From Vreelandella boliviensis LC1 (lineage in GTDB: Bacteria > Pseudomonadota > Gammaproteobacteria > Pseudomonadales > Halomonadaceae), in NCBI RefSeq assembly GCF_000236035.1, contig NZ_JH393257.1, forward strand, positions 186,397 through 250,396: a stretch of DNA of 64,000 nucleotides. The letters run 5' to 3'. The position numbers and the translations under genes are program-made. Below the pieces are notes generated by a model. The model was not told where the DNA came from. It did not search any database and was given only the letters and a program-made list of their open reading frames with translations. Shown piece after piece: positions 1 to 8,838 of this stretch (the stretch's first letter is position 1; every line of letters begins with the position of its first letter).

Positions 1-1
1 A

Positions 2-637
2 ACTCCTCAACGCTTGGATCACATCGTGATGCCCGAGGCCGCCGTGCTGTTGCCGATTGTCGAGCGCCCAGCGCCTACTTTACTGTTTACCCGCCGTGCC
101 AGCCATTTGAACACCCATAGCGGCCAGGTGGCGTTCCCAGGCGGCAAACGCGAGTCCTTTGATGTCGACCTTTACGCCACGGCACTGCGCGAGGCAGAAG
201 AAGAGATTGCCCTCGACCCCGGCCTGGTGCAACCCCTGGGGCGGCTGTCGGATGTCATTTCGCTACATGGTATTCGCGTTACCCCCTGGGTAGGCATTAT
301 TCCGCCAGATTTACCGTTGATTGCCGACCCCGGCGAGCTAGACGCCATTTTTGAAGTACCGCTGAGTCACTTTCTGAACGATCACCGTACCCACACCGAT
401 GTGATTACTGTGGATGGCGTTGCCCACTACGTGCCCAGTTATCACGTAGAAGGCCATGTGATTTGGGGCCTCTCGGCGATGATGCTGGTGGAATTGCTGG
501 CCGAGGGCTTCGGTATGCCGATTGATTTATATCAGCGCCCTCAAGGGCCGCTGCGCCACTATCCAGAACGTAAAAGCCGACTCTCTAAACCCTCCCCGGC
601 CGCTACCGGCTCAGCGCCATCGAGATCCAACCAATGA
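2..637 (+). CDS. Nudix hydrolase, NudL/CoA pyrophosphatase type (5' end outside window)
   Basis: Likely hydrolyses the pyrophosphate bond of CoA or a related nucleotide in the cytoplasm. A proline-rich opening, the motif GQVAFPGGKRE and the Nudix box helix ALREAEEEIAL are visible in the first 70 residues; this arrangement is typical of the NudL (YeaB) subgroup. The frame is open to the left edge of the window, and a TTG at 14 and an ATG at 29 are possible but weak starts, so I treat the gene as 5' truncated by the window. Its stop overlaps the start of the next gene (ATGA), which indicates translational coupling. The substrate is inferred from subgroup resemblance only. Confidence 0.88.
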   Translation, partial: TPQRLDHIVMPEAAVLLPIVERPAPTLLFTRRASHLNTHSGQVAFPGGKRESFDVDLYATALREAEEEIALDPGLVQPLGRLSDVISLHGIRVTPWVGIIPPDLPLIADPGELDAIFEVPLSHFLNDHRTHTDVITVDGVAHYVPSYHVEGHVIWGLSAMMLVELLAEGFGMPIDLYQRPQGPLRHYPERKSRLSKPSPAATGSAPSRSNQ

Positions 638-1302
638 CTCCCAGTGTTGCAACGTCGTCACCTGCGCTTCAGCCCGCGACGCAGGTCGCACTTGTCGATG
701 CGCTGGTCGAGCAGGGCTGGTATGTGGGGCGCGGGGTTATTGACCTGACACTATGCAACGCGCTGAATAATGAGCTTCTACACCGAGCGGCCTATAACGG
801 ACTGGATGAAGCCGGTATTGGCCGCGGCCAACAGCACCTGTTGCGTAAAGATATCCGCAGCGACGCTATTCACTGGCTTGATCGGGAAAGCGCCGCCCAG
901 AGGCGGTACCTGGACGCCATGAGCGAACTGCAGCAGGCGCTTAACCACGCGCTGTTTTTGGGCTTATTTGAGTACGAAGCGCACTTTGCCCACTACCCAC
1001 CGGGCGCTTTTTATCAACGCCATCTGGATAGCTTTCGCGGTCGTGCCAACCGTGTCATCTCAACCGTTGGCTATCTGACGCCCGACTGGCCCAGCGACGG
1101 TGGCGGCGAAATGGTGATTTACCACCCTGACGACCCCAGCCAAGAGGTCGCACGCGTGGTACCCGAAGCGGGCACCTTCGCCTGTTTCTTATCTGAAACC
1201 ATTCCCCACGAAGTGCTACCTACCCGCTGCCCACGTACTAGCATCGCGGGCTGGTTTCGGCGCAATGCCTCACTGGGTGGCGTGCTTGATCCAGCACGCT
1301 AG
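634..1302 (+). CDS. 2-oxoglutarate/Fe(II)-dependent oxygenase (prolyl 4-hydroxylase-like)
   Basis: A soluble oxygenase that would couple 2-oxoglutarate decarboxylation to hydroxylation of an unknown, possibly protein, substrate. The iron-binding triad is visible: H-x-D in the stretch QRHLDSF (about residue 130) and the distal His in IPHEVLP (about 190), followed by RTSIAGWFRR carrying the Arg expected to bind the 2-oxoglutarate carboxylate. At 222 residues it is a compact single domain without a signal peptide. It starts in a 4-nt overlap with the upstream Nudix gene, so the two are probably cotranscribed. Confidence 0.87.
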   Translation: MTPSVATSSPALQPATQVALVDALVEQGWYVGRGVIDLTLCNALNNELLHRAAYNGLDEAGIGRGQQHLLRKDIRSDAIHWLDRESAAQRRYLDAMSELQQALNHALFLGLFEYEAHFAHYPPGAFYQRHLDSFRGRANRVISTVGYLTPDWPSDGGGEMVIYHPDDPSQEVARVVPEAGTFACFLSETIPHEVLPTRCPRTSIAGWFRRNASLGGVLDPAR

Positions 1303-1317
1303 CATTTTCAGCGCCCT

Positions 1318-1345
1318 AACAGGCTAACCCCAACAGGCTAACTAA
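1318..1345. repeat. 14-bp tandem duplication across the stop codon of the L,D-transpeptidase gene
   Basis: Two copies with period 14 (AACAGGCTAACCCC then AACAGGCTAACTAA) share their first 11 bases. The TAG stop of the minus-strand L,D-transpeptidase lies in the second copy. Similar short duplications occur at other gene ends in this window. Confidence 0.8.
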
Positions 1346-2294
1346 GCGGGACAATTTGCCCATTCGCCCGCTCCAGCACTTCGCGCACTTGCTCGTAGTC
1401 AGCGCTGCGCGTGTTACCACCTTCATGCTGTTCAATAAGCCCGACAACGTTTAATAGCGTGTCCATCCCATAGGCGTTTTCATCCGTGGCAGTAAACGCC
1501 TGGATATAGCCTTTACCGCTGACATCCCAGCCTACTTTGATCGGCGAATCGATAATATTGACCTGCGTGCCTACCGGCACCCGCCAGAACACCGATTCGA
1601 TATCTTCAGGGAGCATGCGAATACAGCCCCGGCTAGCGCGCATACCAATGCCATCGGGCTGGCTGGTGCCATGAATCAGGTAACCGGGAATATCCAGCAA
1701 AATAGCGTACTGGCCTAGCGGGTTATCGGCACCGGGGGGAACAACCGCAGGCGCCGGGTCGCCGCGTTCGGCGGCTTCACGGCGAATCGATTCAGGCGGA
1801 TACCAGGCCGGGTTTTCAAGCCGCATGGTGGTTTCGGTAATCCCCAACGGGGTGTTATAGGCATCCCGCCCAATACCAATGGGGTACGTCTCTACCCGCG
1901 GCGCCTCGCCCTGTCCTATCTCGGGGTAGTAATAGAGGCGCAGTTCCGCAACGTTAATAACAATGCCGGTACGCGCTTCATCGGGCAAAATAAACTGCCC
2001 GGGGATCGTCACCTCGGTTCCTTCTCCTGGGACCCACAGGCTGGTATCTGGATTGGCCATACGAATTTCTTCATAGCCCACGTTGTTTGCCCGGGCAATA
2101 TCCAGCAGCGTATCGTTTTCGGTCGCGGTGACGGTATACACTTGGCCCACCATATTGCCCTCTTCGGGCAGCAGGAAATGCCCTTTGGGCAGTTCGCTGT
2201 TATCAGCGGCAACACTCGTGGCTAATAGCCATGCACCTAGCGCAACGCTGCTGACACAGAGCTGTTTAATAGTCTGCAAAGGGCAGGACGTCAT
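1338..2294 (-). CDS. L,D-transpeptidase with LysM domain (ErfK/YbiS/YnhG family)
   Basis: A periplasmic enzyme that forms 3-3 peptidoglycan cross-links or attaches lipoprotein to peptidoglycan. The 318-residue product starts with a signal peptide ending near ATSVAA, has a LysM-like segment (YTVTATENDTLLDIARANN, about residues 53-71), then a YkuD catalytic domain. The catalytic motif is complete: HGTSQ followed by SRGCIRM with the nucleophilic Cys near residue 225. The ATG has GGAG eleven bases upstream. It is a single gene, convergent with the upstream pair and divergent from the PRC-barrel gene. Which of the two reactions it performs cannot be read from the sequence. Confidence 0.93.
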   Translation of the reverse strand: MTSCPLQTIKQLCVSSVALGAWLLATSVAADNSELPKGHFLLPEEGNMVGQVYTVTATENDTLLDIARANNVGYEEIRMANPDTSLWVPGEGTEVTIPGQFILPDEARTGIVINVAELRLYYYPEIGQGEAPRVETYPIGIGRDAYNTPLGITETTMRLENPAWYPPESIRREAAERGDPAPAVVPPGADNPLGQYAILLDIPGYLIHGTSQPDGIGMRASRGCIRMLPEDIESVFWRVPVGTQVNIIDSPIKVGWDVSGKGYIQAFTATDENAYGMDTLLNVVGLIEQHEGGNTRSADYEQVREVLERANGQIVPLS

Positions 2295-2550
2295 GGTCAG
2301 GGGTTCTCCTTTTTATGCGACCTACGCCGATGAACAGCGGGCCATTTGGTTAGGAATATGAACACTGGATTGGGACAGGTCAACTCGACAGACTGTCGCA
2401 CGGCAGCAGCGAAGCAGCTGCCTGGCAATCAACCCAACCCGATTCCACTACCCAAAAGTTTCAATGTAACAGTTGTATTTCTGAAAAAAACGTCTAACCT
2501 GATAGTTATCTTAGCGCAGTGAAGCGCAAGATAGCGTTAATCACACTAAT

Positions 2551-2573
2551 GTATTAAATACAGTATTTAATAC
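2551..2573. promoter_or_regulatory. 23-bp perfect palindrome in the 447-bp gap upstream of the PRC-barrel gene
   Basis: GTATTAAATA and TATTTAATAC form a perfect 10-bp inverted repeat separated by CAG. The surrounding AT-rich stretch (about 2545-2610) contains further partial copies of the ATTAAAT/TAATAAAT theme. The rest of the gap 2295-2741 shows no convincing gene. This looks like an operator for a dimeric regulator of the PRC-barrel gene or of the divergent transpeptidase gene; the regulator is unknown. Confidence 0.55.
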
Positions 2574-2741
2574 TGCATTAAATTCTGTAATAAATACTTA
2601 GGGTAATTAACACATTTAGGAGTAATAGTACGGGCATTGACATCGCTTATTTTTAAACGAAGCCGATACCGTCGCTATTGATTTATTTGGGTTGTTACGC
2701 GGAGTCGTTAAGCCCCAATAAAATCGCAAGGAGCAAGTAAA

Positions 2742-3161
2742 ATGAAAATCATCAAACCCGCTATTCTAGGTACTCTCATGGTTCCGGCCTTTATGTTTGC
2801 CGCTGGCACGGTAAATGCCGAAGAGACTACCACCACCATGGAAGCGACCTACCTGACTGAAACACCAGCAGGCACTTTCCATGCTGACGCCCTAACCGGC
2901 AACCAAGTCAAAAGCAGCATCGAACATGACGAAGATATCGGCACCATCACAGACTTAGTGATTGACGAAGATGGTCAAATTAATGCTGTCGTTGTTGGCG
3001 TTGGTGGCTTCCTCGGTATGGGCGAGAAAAACGTCGCTATCGAATGGGATTCACTTGAACTGACCAAAGACGAAGATGGCGAAGATTACGTCATCACCGT
3101 TAATGCTTCAGAAGATGCGCTTGAAGCAGCGGAAGAGTACAACCGCACTACAGACAAGTAA
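2742..3161 (+). CDS. Exported PRC-barrel domain protein
   Basis: A 139-residue periplasmic protein of unknown biochemical role. An N-terminal signal peptide (MKIIKPAILG..., cleavage probably after TVNA) precedes a PRC-barrel domain: IEHDEDIGTITDLVIDEDGQ followed by VVVGVGGFLGMGEKNVAIEW. The domain is usually a binding module. The sequence is rich in Asp and Glu, as expected for exported proteins of halophiles. AAGGAG lies nine bases before the ATG. It is monocistronic, with a strong intrinsic terminator directly downstream and a palindromic operator-like site upstream. Confidence 0.88.
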   Translation: MKIIKPAILGTLMVPAFMFAAGTVNAEETTTTMEATYLTETPAGTFHADALTGNQVKSSIEHDEDIGTITDLVIDEDGQINAVVVGVGGFLGMGEKNVAIEWDSLELTKDEDGEDYVITVNASEDALEAAEEYNRTTDK

Positions 3162-3180
3162 GTGCTAGCTAGAAACACAA

Positions 3181-3208
3181 AAGCCTTGGCAAATGCCAAG
3201 GCTTTTTT
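3181..3208 (+). terminator. Rho-independent terminator of the PRC-barrel gene
   Basis: A perfect 10-bp stem (AAGCCTTGGC / GCCAAGGCTT) with loop AAAT runs directly into a T tract, 19 bases after the PRC-barrel stop codon. Confidence 0.95.
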
Positions 3209-3214
3209 AATGCT

Positions 3215-3251
3215 AAGCATTAAAAATACCAAGCATTAAAAACACCAAGCA
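3215..3251. repeat. 16-bp tandem repeat between two terminators
   Basis: AAGCATTAAAAATACC is followed directly by AAGCATTAAAAACACC and a partial third unit AAGCA. It lies between the PRC-barrel terminator and the terminator of the convergent osmC-family gene. No function is evident. Confidence 0.8.
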
Positions 3252-3283
3252 ATAGACTTAAAGGCGAGCATTAATCCAAACAA

Positions 3284-3320
3284 TAAAATGGCTCACGCAC
3301 ACTATCTATGCGCGAGCCAT
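3284..3320 (-). terminator. Rho-independent terminator of the osmC-family gene
   Basis: Read on the minus strand, ATGGCTCGCGCA pairs with TGCGTGAGCCAT (one G-T pair) across a 9-nt loop and is followed by TTTATTGTTT. It lies about 50 bases beyond the stop codon of the OsmC-family gene. Confidence 0.85.
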
Positions 3321-3368
3321 CTATCTTTAGGTATACTATCTACAAGCAAACCATTGCCTAGATCAAGT

Positions 3369-3791
3369 TTAGGCTTTAAGTTTAGCCGTCATACTAATAT
3401 CAGCATTAAGGACTTTGGAAACTGGGCAATTGGCTTTAGCCGTTTCCGCTGCTTCCTGGAAAGCGGCTTCGTCTGCGCCACTTATCTCAGCAACAACATC
3501 CAGGTGAATGTTCGAAATATCAAACCCGGCGTCGCTTTGGGAAAGCGTCACTTTGGCGCTGGTCTCAATAGAGTCAGCGGTATAGCCTTTCTCACCCAAA
3601 ATCATTGACAGCGCCATTGAGAAACAGCTGGCGTGTGCCGCGCCAATCAGCTCTTCGGGGTTGGTACCTTTTTCATCTTCAAAGCGCTTGCTGAAGGAGT
3701 ACTTGGCATCTAAAACGCCACTTTCGGTTGAAACGGAGCCTTTACCATCCTTGAGACCACCTTCCCAACGTGCGCTAGCTTTACGATCCAT
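3369..3791 (-). CDS. osmC: OsmC-family hydroperoxide reductase
   Basis: A cytoplasmic thiol peroxidase of the OsmC branch, expected to reduce organic hydroperoxides. The two redox cysteines are present in their usual contexts, AAHASCFSMAL and ANCPVSKVLNADI, and the N-terminal RKASARWEGGLKDGKGSVST is typical of OsmC. I place the start at 3791 because AAGGAG sits six bases upstream; a longer in-frame reading would add 13 residues without a ribosome site. The resulting 140 residues match the family length. A related but distinct Ohr protein is encoded at 14.7 kb. Confidence 0.93.
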   Translation of the reverse strand: MDRKASARWEGGLKDGKGSVSTESGVLDAKYSFSKRFEDEKGTNPEELIGAAHASCFSMALSMILGEKGYTADSIETSAKVTLSQSDAGFDISNIHLDVVAEISGADEAAFQEAAETAKANCPVSKVLNADISMTAKLKA

Positions 3792-3999
3792 GAACAACTC
3801 CTTGTGTGTGCCAAAATGCATAATAGACATGTCGTCAGACAGGGCCTAACGACAGTTGCCGCTCGACCACCTAACCAGCGTAGCTGATTTTCTACTGTTC
3901 TGCTGCCCTCGCGTTCTCAATAGCTTCCATCCCCCTCTATTCAGCCGTAAGCTAGTTAGCTACCTAACCGCATTACTTATTGGACGTTAAGGACTCACC

Positions 4000-4905
4000 A
4001 TGTCGTCGGCTGATTCACTGCGCTTGATACTGCTCTCTTCACTGTGGGGTCTGTCGTTTATCTTTATGCGTGTAGCCGCCCCAGAGTTCGGTGCAGTGCC
4101 GTTAGTGATGGTACGTATGGGGATTGGCGCGCTACTGCTGATGCCGCTACTGATCAGCCTGCGCTATCTGCGACTCATCTGGCAGCATAAAGGCCCATTG
4201 CTGTTTTTAGGGGTGGTCAATCATGTACTGCCTTTTTCACTGCTGGCGCTCGCCACCACTCAACTTGAAGCCGGCTTCACCTCACTGATTAACGCCACCA
4301 CGCCAATTTTCACAGCGCTACTTGGCGCGCTGTTTTTCGCTACCGCGATACAGCGTCAGCAGTATTTGGGGCTCGCCTTAGCGTTGCTGGGTGTTTACGT
4401 ACTGTCTGCCAATCGGCTCGACTTCACCTTGGGCGGGGACGGTTGGTTTATTTTGGCCGCACTGGGGGCGACCTTTTGCTACGGCATTGCGAGCAACTAC
4501 TCCAAAACACGCCTCAGTCATCTGCCAACGCGTGTACTGGCCGCGGGCAGTAGCGCCATGTCGGCGCTGGTGCTGCTGATTCCGGGCATCTTGCTATGGC
4601 CTAGTGATCCCATCACGCCACTGGCCTGGGGAAACGCCCTGGCGCTGGCCGGTCTCAGCACCACGCTGGCTTTTCTGCTCTACTTTGGTTTACTCGCCAG
4701 CGCGGGCGCAACCGCCACCTCAACGGTGACCTTCCTGGTGCCGGTTAGCGCGCTAATGTGGGGCTATTTGTTGCTTGGCGAAACCCTGAACCTGCAGATT
4801 ATCGCCGGGATGGTGATTACCTTGATCGGCACGGCCATCGCCACCAAGTTACTGCGCATCAAGCGTCACGAGTCACCGCCACCAGTCTATCCCCCACACG
4901 AATAA
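4000..4905 (+). CDS. DMT-superfamily transporter with two EamA domains
   Basis: A 301-residue inner-membrane protein with about ten hydrophobic segments arranged as two EamA repeats. The first helix has the characteristic SSLWGLSFIFMRVA and the C-terminal repeat has LVPVSALMWGYLLLGE. Members usually export amino acids, metabolites or small toxic compounds; the substrate is not identifiable. AAGGA lies six bases before the ATG. Its 3' end overlaps the convergent MOSC gene by 47 bases. Confidence 0.9.
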   Translation: MSSADSLRLILLSSLWGLSFIFMRVAAPEFGAVPLVMVRMGIGALLLMPLLISLRYLRLIWQHKGPLLFLGVVNHVLPFSLLALATTQLEAGFTSLINATTPIFTALLGALFFATAIQRQQYLGLALALLGVYVLSANRLDFTLGGDGWFILAALGATFCYGIASNYSKTRLSHLPTRVLAAGSSAMSALVLLIPGILLWPSDPITPLAWGNALALAGLSTTLAFLLYFGLLASAGATATSTVTFLVPVSALMWGYLLLGETLNLQIIAGMVITLIGTAIATKLLRIKRHESPPPVYPPHE

Positions 4906-5707
4906 CACTGCCTTCGCCGTTAAGCAGCGTAGCATTTTGACCAAAGTGGGCGCCTTTTTGGTTGGGTTGGGTATTGAGTTCAATCAAGGTTTTCAGCGGC
5001 TCTGCAGGAGCAGGCACTGCCGCCGTATGCTGATCGATTGTGGTGATTTTGCAGCGCTTACAGGGCTTACGCAGCGCCAGCTGAAAAGTGCCGCTCGCCT
5101 CGGTGAGGGTAGCCCAGCGGTCTTCAGCCCATGCCTCATCGCTCTTTACCACGATATTAGGCCGAAAGCGGTTCATGGGGATAGGTGCCTGCCCCTTCGC
5201 TATCAAGGCCTGATTAAGGGCATCTAATGAGCCCGTGGTGGTGATCAAAAAAGGATAACCGTCGGAGAAGTAGGTATGCGCTGACCCGCCGTCGAGAAAA
5301 TCCTCTTCAACGGCTCGGGTAAACTCGTTGGCAAAGCGAACCATGCTAAGCCCCTGGGCCTGCTCGCCCAGGGCGGCAACCAGCCAGCGCGAGACTTCAT
5401 CGCTCTCTGGCAGGGCTTTGCAGTGATCATTCCACACACTGACCAGGCGCAGATTCCCCTTGGGCTCGGCCAGCGGCACGTTCAGCGGCTCGACGTTGGG
5501 ATGCGACAGCACCAAGTGCTCATCGGTCAGCGCAACCTCAACGGTGGCAAGCGCCGGTAGTTGACGCTGGGTAACAAAACGCTGTTGCGCATCTACCAGC
5601 ATCCAGCGCCGATCCCAGGCTAGCCCGTGCTCCTGCAGCTCGCTGTGATGAACGCTGATGCCTTTTAGCGATTTAACGGGATAAATATTGAGTTGAGTAA
5701 TCTGCAC
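4859..5707 (-). CDS. MOSC domain protein (YcbX-like, molybdenum-cofactor sulfurase C-terminal family)
   Basis: It has an N-terminal MOSC_N beta-barrel (LNIYPVKSLKGISVH near residue 5) and a C-terminal MOSC domain with RFRPNIVVKSD and the conserved PCKRCKITTID cysteine motif. Relatives bind molybdenum cofactor and reduce N-hydroxylated bases. I prefer the GTG at 5707, with GAGG five bases upstream, because homologous proteins begin just before the YPVKS motif; an ATG at 5746 would add 13 residues. Unlike E. coli YcbX there is no C-terminal 2Fe-2S ferredoxin domain, so an external electron donor would be needed. Confidence 0.87.
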   Translation of the reverse strand: MQITQLNIYPVKSLKGISVHHSELQEHGLAWDRRWMLVDAQQRFVTQRQLPALATVEVALTDEHLVLSHPNVEPLNVPLAEPKGNLRLVSVWNDHCKALPESDEVSRWLVAALGEQAQGLSMVRFANEFTRAVEEDFLDGGSAHTYFSDGYPFLITTTGSLDALNQALIAKGQAPIPMNRFRPNIVVKSDEAWAEDRWATLTEASGTFQLALRKPCKRCKITTIDQHTAAVPAPAEPLKTLIELNTQPNQKGAHFGQNATLLNGEGSVIRVGDRLVAVTRDA

Positions 5708-5778
5708 GGCGGCCTCGTGACGATGTAAAAGCGCTACTTTAGCCATTCTCGCCGCGTGCGGCTACTCGAAAACACGCC

Positions 5779-6774
5779 CTATAGCGTCATACCGGCTTCG
5801 ATCCGATAGCCTAAATCAACCACTTTCTGGGTCAGCGACTCCCCGCGAATGCGCGCCAACAATTCTCCCGCCGCCGCTTCTCCAATGGCCTGACGTGGAG
5901 TGACGACGCTGGCAAGCCGAGGTGTCATCACCTGCCCCACATCGTGGCCATGGAAGCCAGCCAAGGCCATACGCCCAGGCACATCAATGCCCCGCCGATG
6001 GCACTCGAAGTAGGCTCCAACAGCAACATCATCATTGGTACAGAACACGCCATCAGCCTGAGGATAATCGGCTAACACTTGCCCGAGCAGTGCCGCCCCA
6101 ACGCTGTAAGACGAGCGCTGGGTGCTTTGCAGCGTGACAGGCGTTAATCCGTGCTCTTCCATGGCATGACGGTAGCCCCGCTCACGCTGGAGGGTACGCT
6201 CATCCAAGCGCACCGCCAGATAAATTACCTGACGTCGCCCACGACGAATCATCTCACTCACCATGTCATACGCGGCTTGAACGTTATCGTAGCCCACCAC
6301 CTGCTGCAGCGGCGGGCGGTGGGTATCCATGATCTCAACAATCGGGATTCCGGCGGTTTCCAGCATACGCAGGCTGCGCGGGGTATGGTCACGGTCAGAC
6401 AGAATCACCCCATCGACGTTATAGGAGAGCAAAGATGCCAGGCTGCGCTCTTCAAGCTCGGGGCTATAGCCATAGTGAGAAAGCATCAGGTGATAGCCCG
6501 CCGGTTCCGTCAGCTTTTCGATACCGAGGATGACATCGGCGAACACCTGGTTGGTGAGCGACGGCACCAGTACCCCTATGGAGTGACTGGTCGCTCTGGA
6601 GAGCAAATCCGGTGCGCGATTGGGAATATAGCCAATCTGTTCGGCAACCGAGAAGATGCGCTCGCGCAGGCCTTCTGAGACCGTTTCAGGGTCGCGCAGG
6701 CAGCGGCTTACCGTCATTTTGGTAGCCCCTACATGATCGGCAATATCCTGTAGGGTGGGGCGTTTTTTCTTCAA
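5779..6774 (-). CDS. gntR: LacI-family transcriptional repressor, GntR (gluconate) type
   Basis: DNA-binding repressor with a LacI-type helix-turn-helix (TLQDIADHVGATKMTVSRCL, residues 7-26) and a periplasmic-binding-protein-like sensor domain. Length (331 residues) and sequence match enterobacterial GntR, whose effector is gluconate. The start is a TTG codon preceded by GAGA. It lies last in the minus-strand run tctB-tctC-tctA-gntK-gntR, ten bases after gntK. The palindrome GTTACCGGTAAC found downstream of both transporter promoters resembles known GntR operators, so it probably controls both operons and hence itself. A broken second copy of its 5' end lies at 10744-10795. Confidence 0.93.
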   Translation of the reverse strand: MKKKRPTLQDIADHVGATKMTVSRCLRDPETVSEGLRERIFSVAEQIGYIPNRAPDLLSRATSHSIGVLVPSLTNQVFADVILGIEKLTEPAGYHLMLSHYGYSPELEERSLASLLSYNVDGVILSDRDHTPRSLRMLETAGIPIVEIMDTHRPPLQQVVGYDNVQAAYDMVSEMIRRGRRQVIYLAVRLDERTLQRERGYRHAMEEHGLTPVTLQSTQRSSYSVGAALLGQVLADYPQADGVFCTNDDVAVGAYFECHRRGIDVPGRMALAGFHGHDVGQVMTPRLASVVTPRQAIGEAAAGELLARIRGESLTQKVVDLGYRIEAGMTL

Positions 6775-6784
6775 GTTATCTCAA

Positions 6785-7312
6785 CTAGCAAGAAGCTGGG
6801 GAAGCGTTAGACGAAATGAGCGCATCGAGACAGCCCTGTAAAACCATCTCTGGTGGCTGATCGATTGATATAGTAACGGCTTCGTCTTCGCTGGGTGGCT
6901 CTAGCTGAGCAAATTGGCTTTGCAACATATCATCACCTTTGAAATAGTGATCTTCCCTTCCTGCGAGGCGCTTGCGAATCGTTGCAAAGTCGCCCTCAAG
7001 ATAGATAAACACGACATTTGGCTCATCACGGCGCAAACGCTCCCGATAGCGACGTTTGAGAGCAGAACAGCCAAGTACCAGCGCTGTTTCTTGTGACAAC
7101 AGTTGCGCTAAATCGGATAGCCAGCCAATGCGATCTTCATCGTTCAAAGGAATACCCTCGGCCATTTTATTGACATTGCTTTGGCTATGAAAATCATCGG
7201 CATCATAGAAAGGAATGCCAAAATAGCTTGCCAACTGGTCGCCAATTAAGCTCTTACCGCAACCTGACACACCCATAACTACAATTTTGTAATGCTTGGG
7301 CACGTTATGCAT
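6785..7312 (-). CDS. gntK: Gluconokinase
   Basis: Phosphorylates D-gluconate with ATP to 6-phosphogluconate, feeding the Entner-Doudoroff or pentose phosphate route. The P-loop GVSGCGKS is at residues 14-21, followed by FYDADDFHS and the LGCSALKRRYRERLR motif of the thermoresistant gluconokinase family. The start at 7312, overlapping the end of tctA by 8 bases with GAGG upstream, gives 175 residues, the usual family length. The overlap shows it is translated from the tct operon message, which is the main evidence that the TctBCA transporter carries gluconate or a close relative. Confidence 0.95.
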   Translation of the reverse strand: MHNVPKHYKIVVMGVSGCGKSLIGDQLASYFGIPFYDADDFHSQSNVNKMAEGIPLNDEDRIGWLSDLAQLLSQETALVLGCSALKRRYRERLRRDEPNVVFIYLEGDFATIRKRLAGREDHYFKGDDMLQSQFAQLEPPSEDEAVTISIDQPPEMVLQGCLDALISSNASPASC

Positions 7313-8810
7313 TTTTAACCTCTTTTGCAGCAATTTTTTCCTTATGGCGCATGCGAATGACCACCAGCAGCATGATAACGACCAACGCCACCAAACCTTT
7401 GGATAGTGGCGTCGCCAGCAAATACTCCCATAACGGCATATTGCGGGCACCGGCAATACGCATTGCTCTTGCCAGGTTGGTCTCAATTAACGGCCCGAGT
7501 ACCACCCCGATAATAATGGGGGCCAACGGAACATGCATTTTTTTGAAAATAGCGCCTGCTATCCCGAGGATAATTGCTATAAAGACATCAAATAGGCTAT
7601 TACGCAGGCTGTAGGCACCAAACAAGGCAAATACCAGTACCGTCGGTACGATGTATTCCATTTTAATCTTTAAAATATAAGAGAAGTACTTGATTCCTAT
7701 CGCACCGATGATGGTCATCGCCACCACTGTCAGTAACATGCCATATAAAAAAGTAAATGCTACATCTGGACGATTAACGAATAGGCTTGGACCCAGCACT
7801 ATGCCATGGATAACCAACGCTCCCGCGATAATTGCGCTAGTGGGGCTACCCGGAACACCAAGTGCCAAAAGCGGAACCATAGAGCTACCTACGGTGGCAT
7901 TATTGGCGCTTTCGGCAGCGATAATTCCATCAGGGTTACCTTGCTCAAACGGTATGTCGCGACGCGATGCACGCTTGGCATCTCCATAAGACATAAACAC
8001 GGCAAGCGTAGTACCTACACCAGGCAGTAGCCCTACCACGGTGCCAATCAAGCCTGATTTCCAGACCAAAAACCGTTGGCTCAAAATATCCTTTATTACC
8101 GTCATCCGCGAAATTTTCTGATCACGGTACTGCACTTGTTCACTAGGCTTTTTACCTATGTTCAGGAACATTTCAGCAAAGCAAAACAGCCCCAGCACAA
8201 CGGGCACCACGGAAATACCCGAACGTAATCCTAGGCTATCAAAGGTGAAACGTTCAGATCCGGTGATCATATCCACCCCAACCGTGCTGATAAATAACCC
8301 TAACAGCACAGCTAAAGCCGCTTTTAAAATGCTGCCGCTTAGGGCACCGACAATGATTAAACCGCTTAACGACACAAAAAACATTTCCGCAGGGCCGAAT
8401 TGAAGCGCAAAACGAGCTAGCGGAGGCGTAAATAAAATCAACACCAGCACGCCGATAAAGCCACCGAACATGCTGGAAAAAATAGAGTAATAGAGCGCTT
8501 CTTTGGCGCGCCCCTGCTGCGTTAATGGATAACCCTCCATCGCCACAGGCGCTGCAACAACATCCCCAGGCACATTTATCAAAATAGCGGTGATCGAGCC
8601 ACCGTACATACCGCCCATGTAAATACCACCAAGCAACAATAGGCCGATTTGCGGCTCCATTGTGAAGGTCAGTGGTAACAACAGCGAAATACCAATAGCA
8701 CCGTTTAAACCAGGAATAGCGCCGACGACAATGCCGACCAGCACACCAGCAAACACCACTAAAAAAACGCTAGGGGTAAATAAATTGAGCAGGATTGAGA
8801 AAATATCCAT
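7305..8810 (-). CDS. tctA: Tripartite tricarboxylate transporter, large membrane subunit TctA
   Basis: The main membrane subunit of a tripartite tricarboxylate (TTT) transporter, about 501 residues with around twelve hydrophobic segments. The family hallmarks are clear: GAIPGLNGAIGISLLLP near the N-terminus and GLLPGVGTTLAVFMSYGDAKR in the middle, with ANNATVGSSMVPLLALGVPGS. I choose the ATG at 8810 rather than the GTG six bases upstream. It follows tctC across a stem-loop and overlaps gntK. The family name implies citrate-like substrates, but context points to gluconate or another sugar acid. Confidence 0.95.
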   Translation of the reverse strand: MDIFSILLNLFTPSVFLVVFAGVLVGIVVGAIPGLNGAIGISLLLPLTFTMEPQIGLLLLGGIYMGGMYGGSITAILINVPGDVVAAPVAMEGYPLTQQGRAKEALYYSIFSSMFGGFIGVLVLILFTPPLARFALQFGPAEMFFVSLSGLIIVGALSGSILKAALAVLLGLFISTVGVDMITGSERFTFDSLGLRSGISVVPVVLGLFCFAEMFLNIGKKPSEQVQYRDQKISRMTVIKDILSQRFLVWKSGLIGTVVGLLPGVGTTLAVFMSYGDAKRASRRDIPFEQGNPDGIIAAESANNATVGSSMVPLLALGVPGSPTSAIIAGALVIHGIVLGPSLFVNRPDVAFTFLYGMLLTVVAMTIIGAIGIKYFSYILKIKMEYIVPTVLVFALFGAYSLRNSLFDVFIAIILGIAGAIFKKMHVPLAPIIIGVVLGPLIETNLARAMRIAGARNMPLWEYLLATPLSKGLVALVVIMLLVVIRMRHKEKIAAKEVKNA

Positions 8811-8838
8811 GGGCACTACTCGGGTATTAGCAAAATGA

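Noticed and set aside
7305-7486. Longer gluconokinase starting at 7486
   Set aside because: The additional 58 residues are Trp/Cys/Arg-rich readings of the tctA 3' end in another frame; the ATG at 7312 gives the normal 175-residue enzyme.
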